Origin: Paludisphaera rhizosphaerae
GTDB taxonomy: Bacteria; Planctomycetota; Planctomycetia; Isosphaerales; Isosphaeraceae
DNA length: 64,000 nt
NCBI RefSeq assembly: GCF_011065895.1
Contig: NZ_JAALCR010000013.1
Coordinates: forward strand, 166,502 to 230,501
Direction of reading: 5' to 3'
Shown: positions 8,095-16,025 of the stretch, piece by piece
Layout of the letters: each line of letters opens with the position of its first letter
Numbering within the stretch: position 1 is the stretch's first letter
The notes under the pieces: model-generated
What the model was told of the DNA's origin: nothing
The model's input: only the letters and a program-made list of their open reading frames with translations
Databases searched by the model: none
Translations under genes and position numbers: made by a program

Positions 8095-10815
8095 TCAGGG
8101 AATCGTCCGACGGGTCGCCATGGTGGCGATCTCGAAGCGGTTGACCCCGGACCAGGTGCGGGAAGGGAAGTAGCATTGCCGGCTCTTCCCTTCCCCGTCG
8201 ATCTCAATCGCCGGGTCGTCCGCCAGGACGAGGACGGGTTTCCCGTCCTGTTCGGCCACGCCCGTCACCTCGTGCCCTTGGGTGAAGCCCTCAGGATCGG
8301 ACACGACGAGGGTTCGACCCTTCAGAAAGCCAGCATCCGGTAGCGGACTGTCGACGATCAAACCGTCCAGAACGGCTCCTTGGGCCTTGCGGAGGACGCC
8401 CACGACCTGGCCCCGAACGATCCCCTGGCCGTCGAGTTGGCTCCCTCCCGATGAAAGCCGGGTTCCGCCGATCAGCGTCATGCGTTCGATCGCCCCAGCG
8501 CGTTCGCGGACGAACCCGACACGCCCCTGAAGGGAACGGTCCCCGTGGCGGATCGTCGAGCCGACGGGGTCGGCGGCGATCAGGAGCGTGTCGACGCCCC
8601 CCTCCCAGGCGACTCGAACGACGACGTCCCCAGGACTCCCCTCGTCGGGCGTCAATCGCTCGACCGATCGGAGCAAAGGCTGGCCGACCGTAGGCTCGAA
8701 CACATGTATGAAAGTGCTTGAGAGGTCCGAGCCTTCGCGGCGTTCGACCAGCATGGGCATGGTGTATCGATCGAGATTGGCGTCGTCGGAGCCCGCGCGA
8801 CGGATTGAAGGGCCCCGAGCCTTGAGGATCTCCGTCCCAGGTTCGGGCAGGCCGTGGATTCGCAGCTCGCCGGTTGTCGGAGCCTCGCTCGTGAATCGGG
8901 CCGTCCAGTTCCCCGACGGACGCATACTGGCGACGTCGCGAACGAACGCGTAAGCGATGTTCCGCCCCTCGGCGTCTCCCGGAACGCTTTCTCCGGTCGG
9001 CAGCCGAAATCGGACTCCGGGCGGCAGCAGGGTGTCGCCGAACCGCGTCGACGGCAGGTCCACGTCCACAGCGCCGTCATGGTCGGCGTCGCCGGCGAGG
9101 ACGTATTCATGGAGCTTGCCGCCGACGACGCGGAAGACGTCGAGCACGTAGCTCCGGTTCGGCTCCGTCTCGACGAGGAGGAGCATCCGTCGATAGTCGC
9201 TCGTGATCTCCGGATAGGCTCGCGGGGCGGCCGCCTCGACGATCTGCAGGCCTTCGCCGTTGGGAACGAAGAGCCGAAGAGCGCCGTCGTTAGGCCGGCG
9301 GGCCGACCCGGTCGCCTGCTCGCGCCCGTCGACCATGACCGTGTTGTGCGACAGCGTGCTCTCCCCCCAGACTCGGTAACGCGTGTGCGTATAACCGACG
9401 TCGGAGAGCCGCTCGGCCCCGCGTGCGAAGAGGGTCAGGCTCAGAAGATCCTGGTGCTGATGACCATAGCCGCCGGAGAAGTGGAGATGCGCCTGGGTCT
9501 GGTCTTCGCCCTGGCCCATGCCTAACCGAGCGTGCCCGTAGCCCGAGAGCAGATCCGGCCCCGTGGCCGTCGTCGCAGGCCCCTCGATGCGACCGGCCCA
9601 GGTGTCGTGGATCGCCACGACGCGGCCATCAGGGTAGCGCAGCCTGCCCGGCAGAGCGCGAGCCTTCGCCAGGAGGGGAAAACGATTCAGGAGATCGAGG
9701 TCGTCGAATCGGCTCCCGTCGCGAGGGTGATGGTAGTTCGGGGGATCGGTGTACCCCTTCAAGGAGTTGGCCAGTTGGAGGAGCCCGCCCACGGACTGGT
9801 TGTGATAGCTGACGGTTCCCTCGCGCCACATACCATCGGAGTAGAATTGTCCCTCCGCCAACGCGTCGATTCGAGAGACGGCGTCGTGGATATAGTCGGG
9901 TTCGTTGAGAACCTTGCCGGCCGCCACCAGGCCCCCGATGAGCCTGGGATCCATATTGCTTCGAGCGGGCGGGAAGCCGCGGACGAATTCGACGCTGGCG
10001 CGGAAGAAGTCGTTCTCAATGCGACGCGCCACCTCGGCGTCGATCTCTCCGCTCGATCGGATCCGCCCGTAGGCCTGGATCAGCGACTCGGGGATGTCCA
10101 TGTACGCCCACCACGACCATTTCGCGGCCCGGTAATCCGAGACCGGGAAGGGGTGGCGTTGGCTGCCTGGGAAAAGGTGCTTCGGGGTGAACGGAACGTC
10201 GTAGTGCACGCAATAGCCGGGATAGACCTGCGCGAAGCGGTCGATGATCAGCGCCGCCCGCCGGGCGTAGGACCGATCGCCCGTCTGAGCGTAGAGGATC
10301 GAGAGGTCGGCGGCCGCCCCAGCGAAGTACTCGCGCGCCAGGAACCAGCCTTTCGCTCGGAAGAAATACCGGGCCCCTCGTTTCGGGTCCGGCTCGATGA
10401 CCTTCCACCCTGATTTCGGAGGAGGATCGGGCGATTCCCAGCAGGGGTATTCCTGGACCTGGCCCCGTGGGTTGACGACCCGAACGACCTGGTTCTCCGG
10501 GAACTTCTCGTTGGGAAACTGCATGCGGCAGTATCGGCAATAGACCTCGTCAGGGCGGTCGAGAGTCCAGTCGAGTTGTTCCTCCTGAGTGCCGCCTCGG
10601 CAGTTGGGGCACCCGACGAAGTGGAACCCCGCCCGGTCGGGGATCAGCCGCAGCAAGTCGGGCTCGGAAAGTTGAAGGACGGGCGCGAGTCGAGCTTTGA
10701 GTCGGTCCGCGTCGGCTGATCGTCGCGAGGAGGGTTGAGCCCACGTCGCGGACCCAGGCGCCCCGATCACGAACAGCATGACCAGGCCGTTGACGACATA
10801 TCGCTGAAGGATCAC
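8095..10815 (-). CDS. Exported heparinase II/III-like polysaccharide lyase
   Basis: Predicted secreted lyase of 906 aa acting on uronic-acid polysaccharides. Signal peptide at residues 1-26 (GTG start, MILQRYVVNGLVMLFVIG). A small Cys module follows, with C69-x2-C72 and C93-x2-C96, likely a zinc ribbon or disulfide knob. An alpha-helical toroid occupies about 110-400, and the heparinase II/III beta domain begins near LHFSGGYGHQHQDLLSLTLF, with the His-rich GHQHQD motif and LSHNTVMVDGREQ typical of that domain. It is the last gene of a minus-strand operon, 16 nt after the Gly-rich TPR gene. The substrate (heparin-like, alginate-like or other) cannot be decided from sequence. Confidence 0.8.
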   Translation of the reverse strand: MILQRYVVNGLVMLFVIGAPGSATWAQPSSRRSADADRLKARLAPVLQLSEPDLLRLIPDRAGFHFVGCPNCRGGTQEEQLDWTLDRPDEVYCRYCRMQFPNEKFPENQVVRVVNPRGQVQEYPCWESPDPPPKSGWKVIEPDPKRGARYFFRAKGWFLAREYFAGAAADLSILYAQTGDRSYARRAALIIDRFAQVYPGYCVHYDVPFTPKHLFPGSQRHPFPVSDYRAAKWSWWAYMDIPESLIQAYGRIRSSGEIDAEVARRIENDFFRASVEFVRGFPPARSNMDPRLIGGLVAAGKVLNEPDYIHDAVSRIDALAEGQFYSDGMWREGTVSYHNQSVGGLLQLANSLKGYTDPPNYHHPRDGSRFDDLDLLNRFPLLAKARALPGRLRYPDGRVVAIHDTWAGRIEGPATTATGPDLLSGYGHARLGMGQGEDQTQAHLHFSGGYGHQHQDLLSLTLFARGAERLSDVGYTHTRYRVWGESTLSHNTVMVDGREQATGSARRPNDGALRLFVPNGEGLQIVEAAAPRAYPEITSDYRRMLLLVETEPNRSYVLDVFRVVGGKLHEYVLAGDADHDGAVDVDLPSTRFGDTLLPPGVRFRLPTGESVPGDAEGRNIAYAFVRDVASMRPSGNWTARFTSEAPTTGELRIHGLPEPGTEILKARGPSIRRAGSDDANLDRYTMPMLVERREGSDLSSTFIHVFEPTVGQPLLRSVERLTPDEGSPGDVVVRVAWEGGVDTLLIAADPVGSTIRHGDRSLQGRVGFVRERAGAIERMTLIGGTRLSSGGSQLDGQGIVRGQVVGVLRKAQGAVLDGLIVDSPLPDAGFLKGRTLVVSDPEGFTQGHEVTGVAEQDGKPVLVLADDPAIEIDGEGKSRQCYFPSRTWSGVNRFEIATMATRRTIP

Positions 10816-10831
10816 GCAAACGCCCTTTCCA

Positions 10832-12568
10832 CTAACGAGAGAAGCTCAAACCCGGATCAGCGGGTGCGGCGCCGACGACGTGGAACGCGAGGTGGCTCGC
10901 GTCCGTCCAGTCCACTCGGCCGACGAGCGCAGGCCCAGCGTCCTGGACGAGCGTCAGGAGGCTGTCGCCATAGGTGTAGGTCCCGGCGAACTTGTGGACG
11001 TTCGCCCCCTGGGTCGCCGTCCACTCGAACCGGCCTCCGGGCTGGATCGTCAGGGACACGCTAGCGTCGGGTCGGGGTTTCGCCGTCCAGGAGCCGTCGA
11101 GCGACGCACCGGCGGGAGGAGGAGAAGCGGCGGGTAGAGTCGTCGGAGCGGTTTCGGCCGTCGCGGGAGGCGACAGCTTGGCCACCAGGCTCGCGGAAAG
11201 CGAGTCGTCAGGCCGCAGGGCCACAACCTCCTTGAGCACCTTCACCGCCGTCGGGATGTGGCCCTGGACGAGGTAGTGATACGCCAGGACGAAGCGATCC
11301 GACGCCGACCGCGGGTCTTCCTTGTAGGCGGCCTCCAGGGCGCGAAGCTGCGTCGTGTAAACCTCAACGTCGGGGTAGAGCCCGATCAAGGTGGCCCAGT
11401 CCCAGCCGGGGCCGACCGAAAGGACGTCGTAGAGCACGGCCGCCGCCTCGTCGTACCGCTTCAGGGCGAAGAGACAGAGAGCGCGGAATTCGTGCAGGGC
11501 GGTGTCGTTCGGCGTCAGTTTGAGGGCCGTATCCGACTGCTGCAACGCCTGGTCGTAGGCCCCGTCCAGGAAGGCCGCGCGAGCGGCGTCGAAGGCGGCG
11601 AGCCCCTGGTTCGTCGCGTCGTCGGCCGCCGGAGCGGTTCCGGTGTCGATCGGTTGCGAGTAGTCGTAGACGGGAGCCGCGGCCGCGACGTAGTAGGGGT
11701 TGGCGTAGCCCATGTATCCCATGTCGTAGAGCGAGGAGCCCATGCCCCAACTGGCCAGGCCCCACCCCAGTCCGAGGCCGGTCATCATCCCCAAACCACC
11801 CCAGCCCCATCCGCCTCCCCAACCCCAGGCGGCGTCGTTATGGCCGTTCCAGTAGCCGTGGACCCAGCCCGAGTGATAGGCCCCATAGGCGTTGTAGCCG
11901 TAGGGCCGATACCCCGAGGCTCCATAGGCTCGGCCTCCTTCCGCCGCGAATCCGCGAGGCCCGGATGCAACCGCCAGATTCGATCGCCCGGCGACCGCAT
12001 TGCCTCCCGGCCCAACCGCCGCGCCGGCCCGGCCGACGTCGGTGAACGATCGCCCGCCTGGCGTCGTAACGCGGACTCCGCCGGCCCCACCAGCGGCCTC
12101 GCCGCCGCGAGGACCCTCCGCGGCGCGTCCGGCCCCGGCGTAACCGACGGAGCCTCCGCGAGCCCCGGTGTATGAGCCGGCGGCAAAGCCGGAACCAGCG
12201 CGTCCGCCTCCGAACCCCTCCCCGAACTCGCCTCCTCGTGCGGACATCCCGCCGGCGTAGGGGTTGTAGCCTCGGAACGCCGAGCCGCCCCGATCGAACG
12301 TGCCCACCGAGCTGAACGATGGACTGCGTCCGAAGGATGCTCCCCCGAATCCTCCTCCGTATCCGCCTCGATAACCTCCTCCGAAGCCCCCGCCCCCATA
12401 ACCGCCCCGGAAACCGCCGCCCCCGAAGCCTCCTCCTCGGAACCCACCGCCGCCGCCTCGAAAACCGCCGCCGCCGCCGAATCCCCGGGCGAAGACGATC
12501 CCGCCCGCGGTCGTCGCGATCAACAGCCCGGCCAACCACCGACACAGGTTCGATCGAGTCGTGATCAT
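10832..12568 (-). CDS. Exported glycine-rich tetratricopeptide-repeat protein
   Basis: 578-aa exported protein. After a signal peptide (residues 1-28) come about 120 residues dominated by Gly, Phe, Arg and Tyr (GFGGGGGFRGGGGG and similar), then a Trp/Gly/Met-rich hydrophobic stretch (WGWGGGWGWGGLGMM), then TPR-type helices at about 330-450 (LDGAYDQALQQSDTALKLTP, YDEAAAVLYDVLSVGPGW). The last 90 residues form a beta-rich domain (LDGSWTAKPRPDASVSLTI) suggesting a small barrel. ATGA overlap with the upstream SnoaL-like gene and GGAGG before the ATG fix the start. The Gly-rich part could be an envelope or matrix segment; no enzymatic motif is seen. Confidence 0.75.
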   Translation of the reverse strand: MITTRSNLCRWLAGLLIATTAGGIVFARGFGGGGGFRGGGGGFRGGGFGGGGFRGGYGGGGFGGGYRGGYGGGFGGASFGRSPSFSSVGTFDRGGSAFRGYNPYAGGMSARGGEFGEGFGGGRAGSGFAAGSYTGARGGSVGYAGAGRAAEGPRGGEAAGGAGGVRVTTPGGRSFTDVGRAGAAVGPGGNAVAGRSNLAVASGPRGFAAEGGRAYGASGYRPYGYNAYGAYHSGWVHGYWNGHNDAAWGWGGGWGWGGLGMMTGLGLGWGLASWGMGSSLYDMGYMGYANPYYVAAAAPVYDYSQPIDTGTAPAADDATNQGLAAFDAARAAFLDGAYDQALQQSDTALKLTPNDTALHEFRALCLFALKRYDEAAAVLYDVLSVGPGWDWATLIGLYPDVEVYTTQLRALEAAYKEDPRSASDRFVLAYHYLVQGHIPTAVKVLKEVVALRPDDSLSASLVAKLSPPATAETAPTTLPAASPPPAGASLDGSWTAKPRPDASVSLTIQPGGRFEWTATQGANVHKFAGTYTYGDSLLTLVQDAGPALVGRVDWTDASHLAFHVVGAAPADPGLSFSR

Positions 12569-13548
12569 CGGGGCCTCCGTTCGTCGTTGCCGACAGGAGC
12601 GGTCGGGGCGGGGGATGGGGCTGGTCCCACGCCCGAAAGAGGCGTGGGTGGAGTACGGGTCAGGATCGATTCGACCTCACCCGGGATGGTGCGACCGTCG
12701 ACGACATGATCGACGAGCGACCAGCGGACGCGGTCGGGCCGGAGCCGGACGAGGATTCTCGTCGATGAGGCCGTCGCTCCTTCGGGACGGACGCCCGATT
12801 GCTTGATCACCCAGCGGTCGCCGTCGCGGCTCCAGCGTCCTTCGCCGAAACCTCCCTCGGAGTCGAACTCCCAGGATCGGAACTCCTTCGCCACGGGATC
12901 CCAGCCCACGCGTTGGGTGACGCTCAGCACGACCTTGCCCGCGTGCTTCTCCGTGAACTCGCGGAGAAGGAAGTTTCCGTCGGGCGACCACCGGCAGGTC
13001 ACCCGCGTTTCCGACTCCGGACCCGAGTCCAGCCACTCGCCCAGCATCCATTCAAGCTCTTTGAGTCGCTCACGGGGCGAGACGAGCTCGTCGTTTTCCT
13101 CCCGAACACTGGCGATGAGCCAGGAGCCTCCCCGTTTGACGTAGAGCACGGTGTAGAACCGCGGAACGGTCTCACCGGAAGCGAGCCGAGTGATCGACCG
13201 CCCTTCCTCCTTAACGACCTCCGGGGTCAAAGGGCGGATCGAGGCGATCTCCAGGTTGAGCTTGGCGCCTTTCTGATCGGCGAATGTGTCGGCGAAGCTG
13301 CGTTCGATGAGGGGCCGGCCCGAGTACCTGGCACCATCGGCCTCGAAGACCTCGGCGTCCTCGGTGAACCTCGTGGCGAGCGCCTTGGCGTCGCCCGCGT
13401 CGTAGTCGCGGACGAACGCCGCGTCGACAGCCCGGATCTCGGCCTCGACGGCGGAAGCCGCCGGCGGCGATTCCGCCCGAGCAGCCATGGCCGAGGTGGC
13501 TAGACAAACGAAGGGGACCGCGAGCAAGCGCGCCGAAGGTGACACCAT
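12565..13548 (-). CDS. Exported SnoaL-like (DUF4440) protein with a second DUF1579-like domain
   Basis: 327-aa exported protein. Signal peptide MVSPSARLLAVPFVCLATSA is followed by a SnoaL/DUF4440-type cone domain at about 35-150 (IRAVDAAFVRDYDAGDAKAL, then TRFTEDAEVFEADG), as in SgcJ/EcaC-family proteins. A second domain at about 155-310 starts LKELEWMLGEWLDSG and resembles DUF1579-like barrels. Planctomycetes often carry such tandem proteins of unknown role. ATG at 13548 has GGGAGG six bases upstream, better than the ATG at 13584. First gene of an operon with the Gly-rich TPR protein (ATGA overlap) and the lyase. Ligand and activity unknown. Confidence 0.8.
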   Translation of the reverse strand: MVSPSARLLAVPFVCLATSAMAARAESPPAASAVEAEIRAVDAAFVRDYDAGDAKALATRFTEDAEVFEADGARYSGRPLIERSFADTFADQKGAKLNLEIASIRPLTPEVVKEEGRSITRLASGETVPRFYTVLYVKRGGSWLIASVREENDELVSPRERLKELEWMLGEWLDSGPESETRVTCRWSPDGNFLLREFTEKHAGKVVLSVTQRVGWDPVAKEFRSWEFDSEGGFGEGRWSRDGDRWVIKQSGVRPEGATASSTRILVRLRPDRVRWSLVDHVVDGRTIPGEVESILTRTPPTPLSGVGPAPSPAPTAPVGNDERRPR

Positions 13549-13770
13549 CGTTCCTCCCGAGCCGCGTTGGAGAGCATGAGGCAATCACTGTGACTCTAAG
13601 CCGACCGCGGTGCGTTTCCAACAAGCTGGGACGGCGGGCGATGGGTTTGCAGCCCCGAGTTTGGGTCCGATAATGGACCTTATGTTTATTTCCGGAGGCC
13701 GGAACCGTTTCCAGCATCCCCCTGGCTGCTCAATCGGACGAGTCGGCCTCGATGACCCCTGGAGTGCGAA

Positions 13771-14190
13771 GTGATCCACCAGCAGACTCTAACGATCTCC
13801 ACTCGCGGCCGAGGGACGATCGAGATCACCGGCGAGCTCGAGCGGATCATCGCCGGCTCGGGCGTTCGGACGGGCCTTTGCAACGTCTTCATCCAGCACA
13901 CGAGCGCCTCGCTGATCGTCTGCGAGAACGCGGACCCGAGCGTCCGCCAGGATCTGGAACGGTTCGCGGCCCGGCTGGCGCCCGACGGCGATCCGATCTT
14001 TCGCCATACCCTTGAAGGCCCCGACGACATGCCGGCCCACGTCCGGTCGATCCTCACGCAGACGGCCCTCACGATCCCCGTCGCCGACGGGTCGCCGGCG
14101 CTGGGAACCTGGCAAGGGATCTTCGTCTGGGAGCACCGAACTCATCCGCATCGACGATCGGTGGTCGTCACGGTCCTCGGCGACGACTGA
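13771..14190 (+). CDS. yjbQ: YjbQ/UPF0047 family protein
   Basis: 139-aa cytosolic protein of the YjbQ (UPF0047) family. Members form homotrimers with a His-rich pocket, and E. coli YjbQ has a weak thiamine-phosphate-synthase activity that can rescue thiE mutants. Family signatures seen here are VFIQHTSASLIVCENADPSV, the DDMPAHVRSILTQTALTIPV region and GTWQGIFVWEHR. The start is GTG, with CTGGAG seven bases upstream. Single gene between two divergent or convergent partners; its physiological role is unsettled even in model organisms. Confidence 0.9.
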   Translation: MIHQQTLTISTRGRGTIEITGELERIIAGSGVRTGLCNVFIQHTSASLIVCENADPSVRQDLERFAARLAPDGDPIFRHTLEGPDDMPAHVRSILTQTALTIPVADGSPALGTWQGIFVWEHRTHPHRRSVVVTVLGDD

Positions 14191-14213
14191 CCGTGGATGC
14201 ATGTTCGAAAAAT

Positions 14214-14255
14214 GAACCACCCCCCGACGATCCCCAGATTGTCGGGGGGTGGTTC
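14214..14255. terminator. Bidirectional hairpin terminator
   Basis: Near-perfect inverted repeat: arms 14214-14231 and 14238-14255 pair over 18 positions with one G-T wobble and leave a six-base loop (CCCCAG). The core arm is AACCACCCCCCGAC. It sits between the convergent yjbQ and CAP-domain genes. There is no clear T tract on either side, so termination could be intrinsic but weak, or the hairpin could protect 3' ends. Confidence 0.75.
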
Positions 14256-14305
14256 GCTGCGGCCCACGAGGTGCGGGCCGACGTTCGAGGCCGACGAGCG
14301 GCTAA

Positions 14306-15475
14306 TTAGTTCGATCGGGCCTTCCAGGTCGTCCAGGCGGCCATGGCGGAGGCGGCGACGTCCGGCCCCTTCCAGTTGCTCGGCGTGAAGACCGCCATCT
14401 TGGAGCTGCTCGCCGTCGAGGAAGAGACCTGCGCGCTCATGACGGTCGGGGCGACGGCGACCGGAGTCGGGGTCGGCGTGACGGCGACGGGAGTCGGGGT
14501 GACGGCGACGGTCGAGGCCGAAGCGGACGGAGTCGACGCGGCGGTTCGCATGGTGGCCGCACTCAACGACCGGCCGTCCCAGGAGTTGCTGGTGACGAAG
14601 TCCTGCTCGACGTTCTGGTTGGAGATCGTGACGTTCACCTGCTTGATGACGACGTTGTTCTCGCTGGCCGTGACCTGATACTTGCCGGCCGAGAGGGGCA
14701 TCTGGTATCCGCCGGAATCCCAGGTCTTGGTCGAGCTGGTCGCGCCGGTGGCGAGGTTGGTGGCGTCGATCTCGACGCTCCCCTGCCCTTCGCCGGCGCT
14801 GTAGAAGCCGTCGCTGTCGTCATCGCTGTAGACGACTCCCAGCAGTTGCGGGGTCGCGGAGGCGCTGCGGCCGAAGTCCTGCGTGATGAGAACCGGCCCC
14901 ACCTTGCCGCTGGAGGACTTGGCGACGCCGACGCCGACGTCCGTGAAGGAGTTGTCGGCCGAAACCCCCGGCTGAAGCAGGTTGCGGCGATGGCCCGCGT
15001 CCGAGACGCCCCAGTCGTAGAGGAAGGCCTGCATGGCGTTGTCGACGCTGTCGGCGTAGGCGAAAGCGTTCTCGCCGGTCGAGGTGGCGTTATAGCCCGA
15101 GTTGGCGATCCGGTCGTCGGCCGAGGAACCGTCGGAGCCGGTGTGCGACTGGTACTGGTTCGCCGCCATGTCGTCGCTGTGGGCCTGGGCCGCATCGGCG
15201 AGGTCCGCATTCCAGGCGACCGGCGGCAGCGGGTTGCTCGAGGAGATCGTGTTGAGGACGCTGTTGACGTCGACGTTGAAGTGCTTGAGCGTGTTGGACA
15301 CGTCCGAGCCGATGTTCTTCGACAGCCACTGGGCCGCCAACTTGGGGGTGGTCCGAGCCATGTTGATCAGCTGGAGGGCGAGCTGCTGGTCGTTGCTGGG
15401 GGCGGCCGACGAGAGGAGCTGGCGATCTTCGAGATTCTCGAAACGCAGCGATCGTCGTGACGTCGGTCGAGCCAT
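14306..15475 (-). CDS. Exported CAP-domain (SCP/PR1-like) protein with planctomycete N-terminal motif
   Basis: 389-aa surface or secreted protein. The N-terminus RRSLRFENLEDRQLLS is the basic LEPR/LEDR-xLL-type motif found at the start of many planctomycete exported proteins, in place of a normal signal peptide. The CAP domain spans about 30-200: LINMARTTPKLAAQWL, AQAHSDDMAANQYQSHTG, GENAFAYADSVDNAMQ and GHRRNLLQPG give the conserved His and Glu pattern. A beta-sandwich-like region follows (210-300), then a Val-Thr-Pro repeat linker and a Ser/Ala-rich tail. GGGAGG precedes the ATG by six bases. Catalysis is not assured: bacterial CAP proteins include both enzymes and binding modules. Confidence 0.85.
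   Translation of the reverse strand: MARPTSRRSLRFENLEDRQLLSSAAPSNDQQLALQLINMARTTPKLAAQWLSKNIGSDVSNTLKHFNVDVNSVLNTISSSNPLPPVAWNADLADAAQAHSDDMAANQYQSHTGSDGSSADDRIANSGYNATSTGENAFAYADSVDNAMQAFLYDWGVSDAGHRRNLLQPGVSADNSFTDVGVGVAKSSSGKVGPVLITQDFGRSASATPQLLGVVYSDDDSDGFYSAGEGQGSVEIDATNLATGATSSTKTWDSGGYQMPLSAGKYQVTASENNVVIKQVNVTISNQNVEQDFVTSNSWDGRSLSAATMRTAASTPSASASTVAVTPTPVAVTPTPTPVAVAPTVMSAQVSSSTASSSKMAVFTPSNWKGPDVAASAMAAWTTWKARSN
14451..14511 (-). repeat. Tandem repeat encoding a VAVTPTP linker
   Basis: Repeats built on GTGACGGCGACGGGAGTCGG in the plus strand encode VAVTPTP copies in the C-terminal part of the CAP protein. Copy number may vary between strains. Confidence 0.6.
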
Positions 15476-16025
15476 CCTGACCTCCCTGTCTATCGGCTGT
15501 CGGCGAGTCCTCTACGACTCGACCGGTTTCGGCGATCATCCGTATCCGCCCTATAGATCGTGCCGAACGACTGTAACGACTTTAGTGAAAAGAGCTGATT
15601 CACTGATCGTCGTCTTGGTCGCGGCGAAGAGTGGATTGAGCAAGGTGCGTGCCACAACCAGGAAAGGAACTGCTCGGGTTTCTGAATATCGCCATAACCA
15701 ACCAATCGAACTGGATTTCCGTCGTCCGGGTTCGCCGCAAGTCACGCATTCGGGTCACGCGCCTTTTCGGTGGGACTGCGAACAGCCCCCGTTTCCTGTC
15801 AAGTGGAACTTACAAAACGGCTGTTCTTACAAGCCTCGGCCGGTGCTGGAAATCACGGAAAGTTTCGCTCAAGAATCGACTTGCGCCGACCGGAGCGACG
15901 CCGCGCGACGGCCTTGTCGGGTCGCCGTTTGCTTGTCGATCGGGGCGTTTCCGATTAGCCTTGAAGGCCGTCGAGCCGGGCGCCGGGGGCGTCCGCGAGT
16001 CCGCACTTGAGGGAGCCTTCCTGAG
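15476..16025. other. Intergenic region between divergent CAP and phosphomutase genes
   Basis: 550 bp with no convincing gene. Less GC-rich than its surroundings between about 15550 and 15850. A small inverted repeat AGTGAA/TTCACT (15584-15589 and 15599-15604) with a nine-base spacer could be an operator. It must hold promoters for both flanking genes, but I cannot assign -35/-10 boxes with confidence. Confidence 0.5.

Noticed and set aside
12150..12480. CRISPR-like or satellite repeat in the GC-rich tract
   Set aside because: The periodicity is the codon pattern of the Gly-rich protein; there are no spacers.
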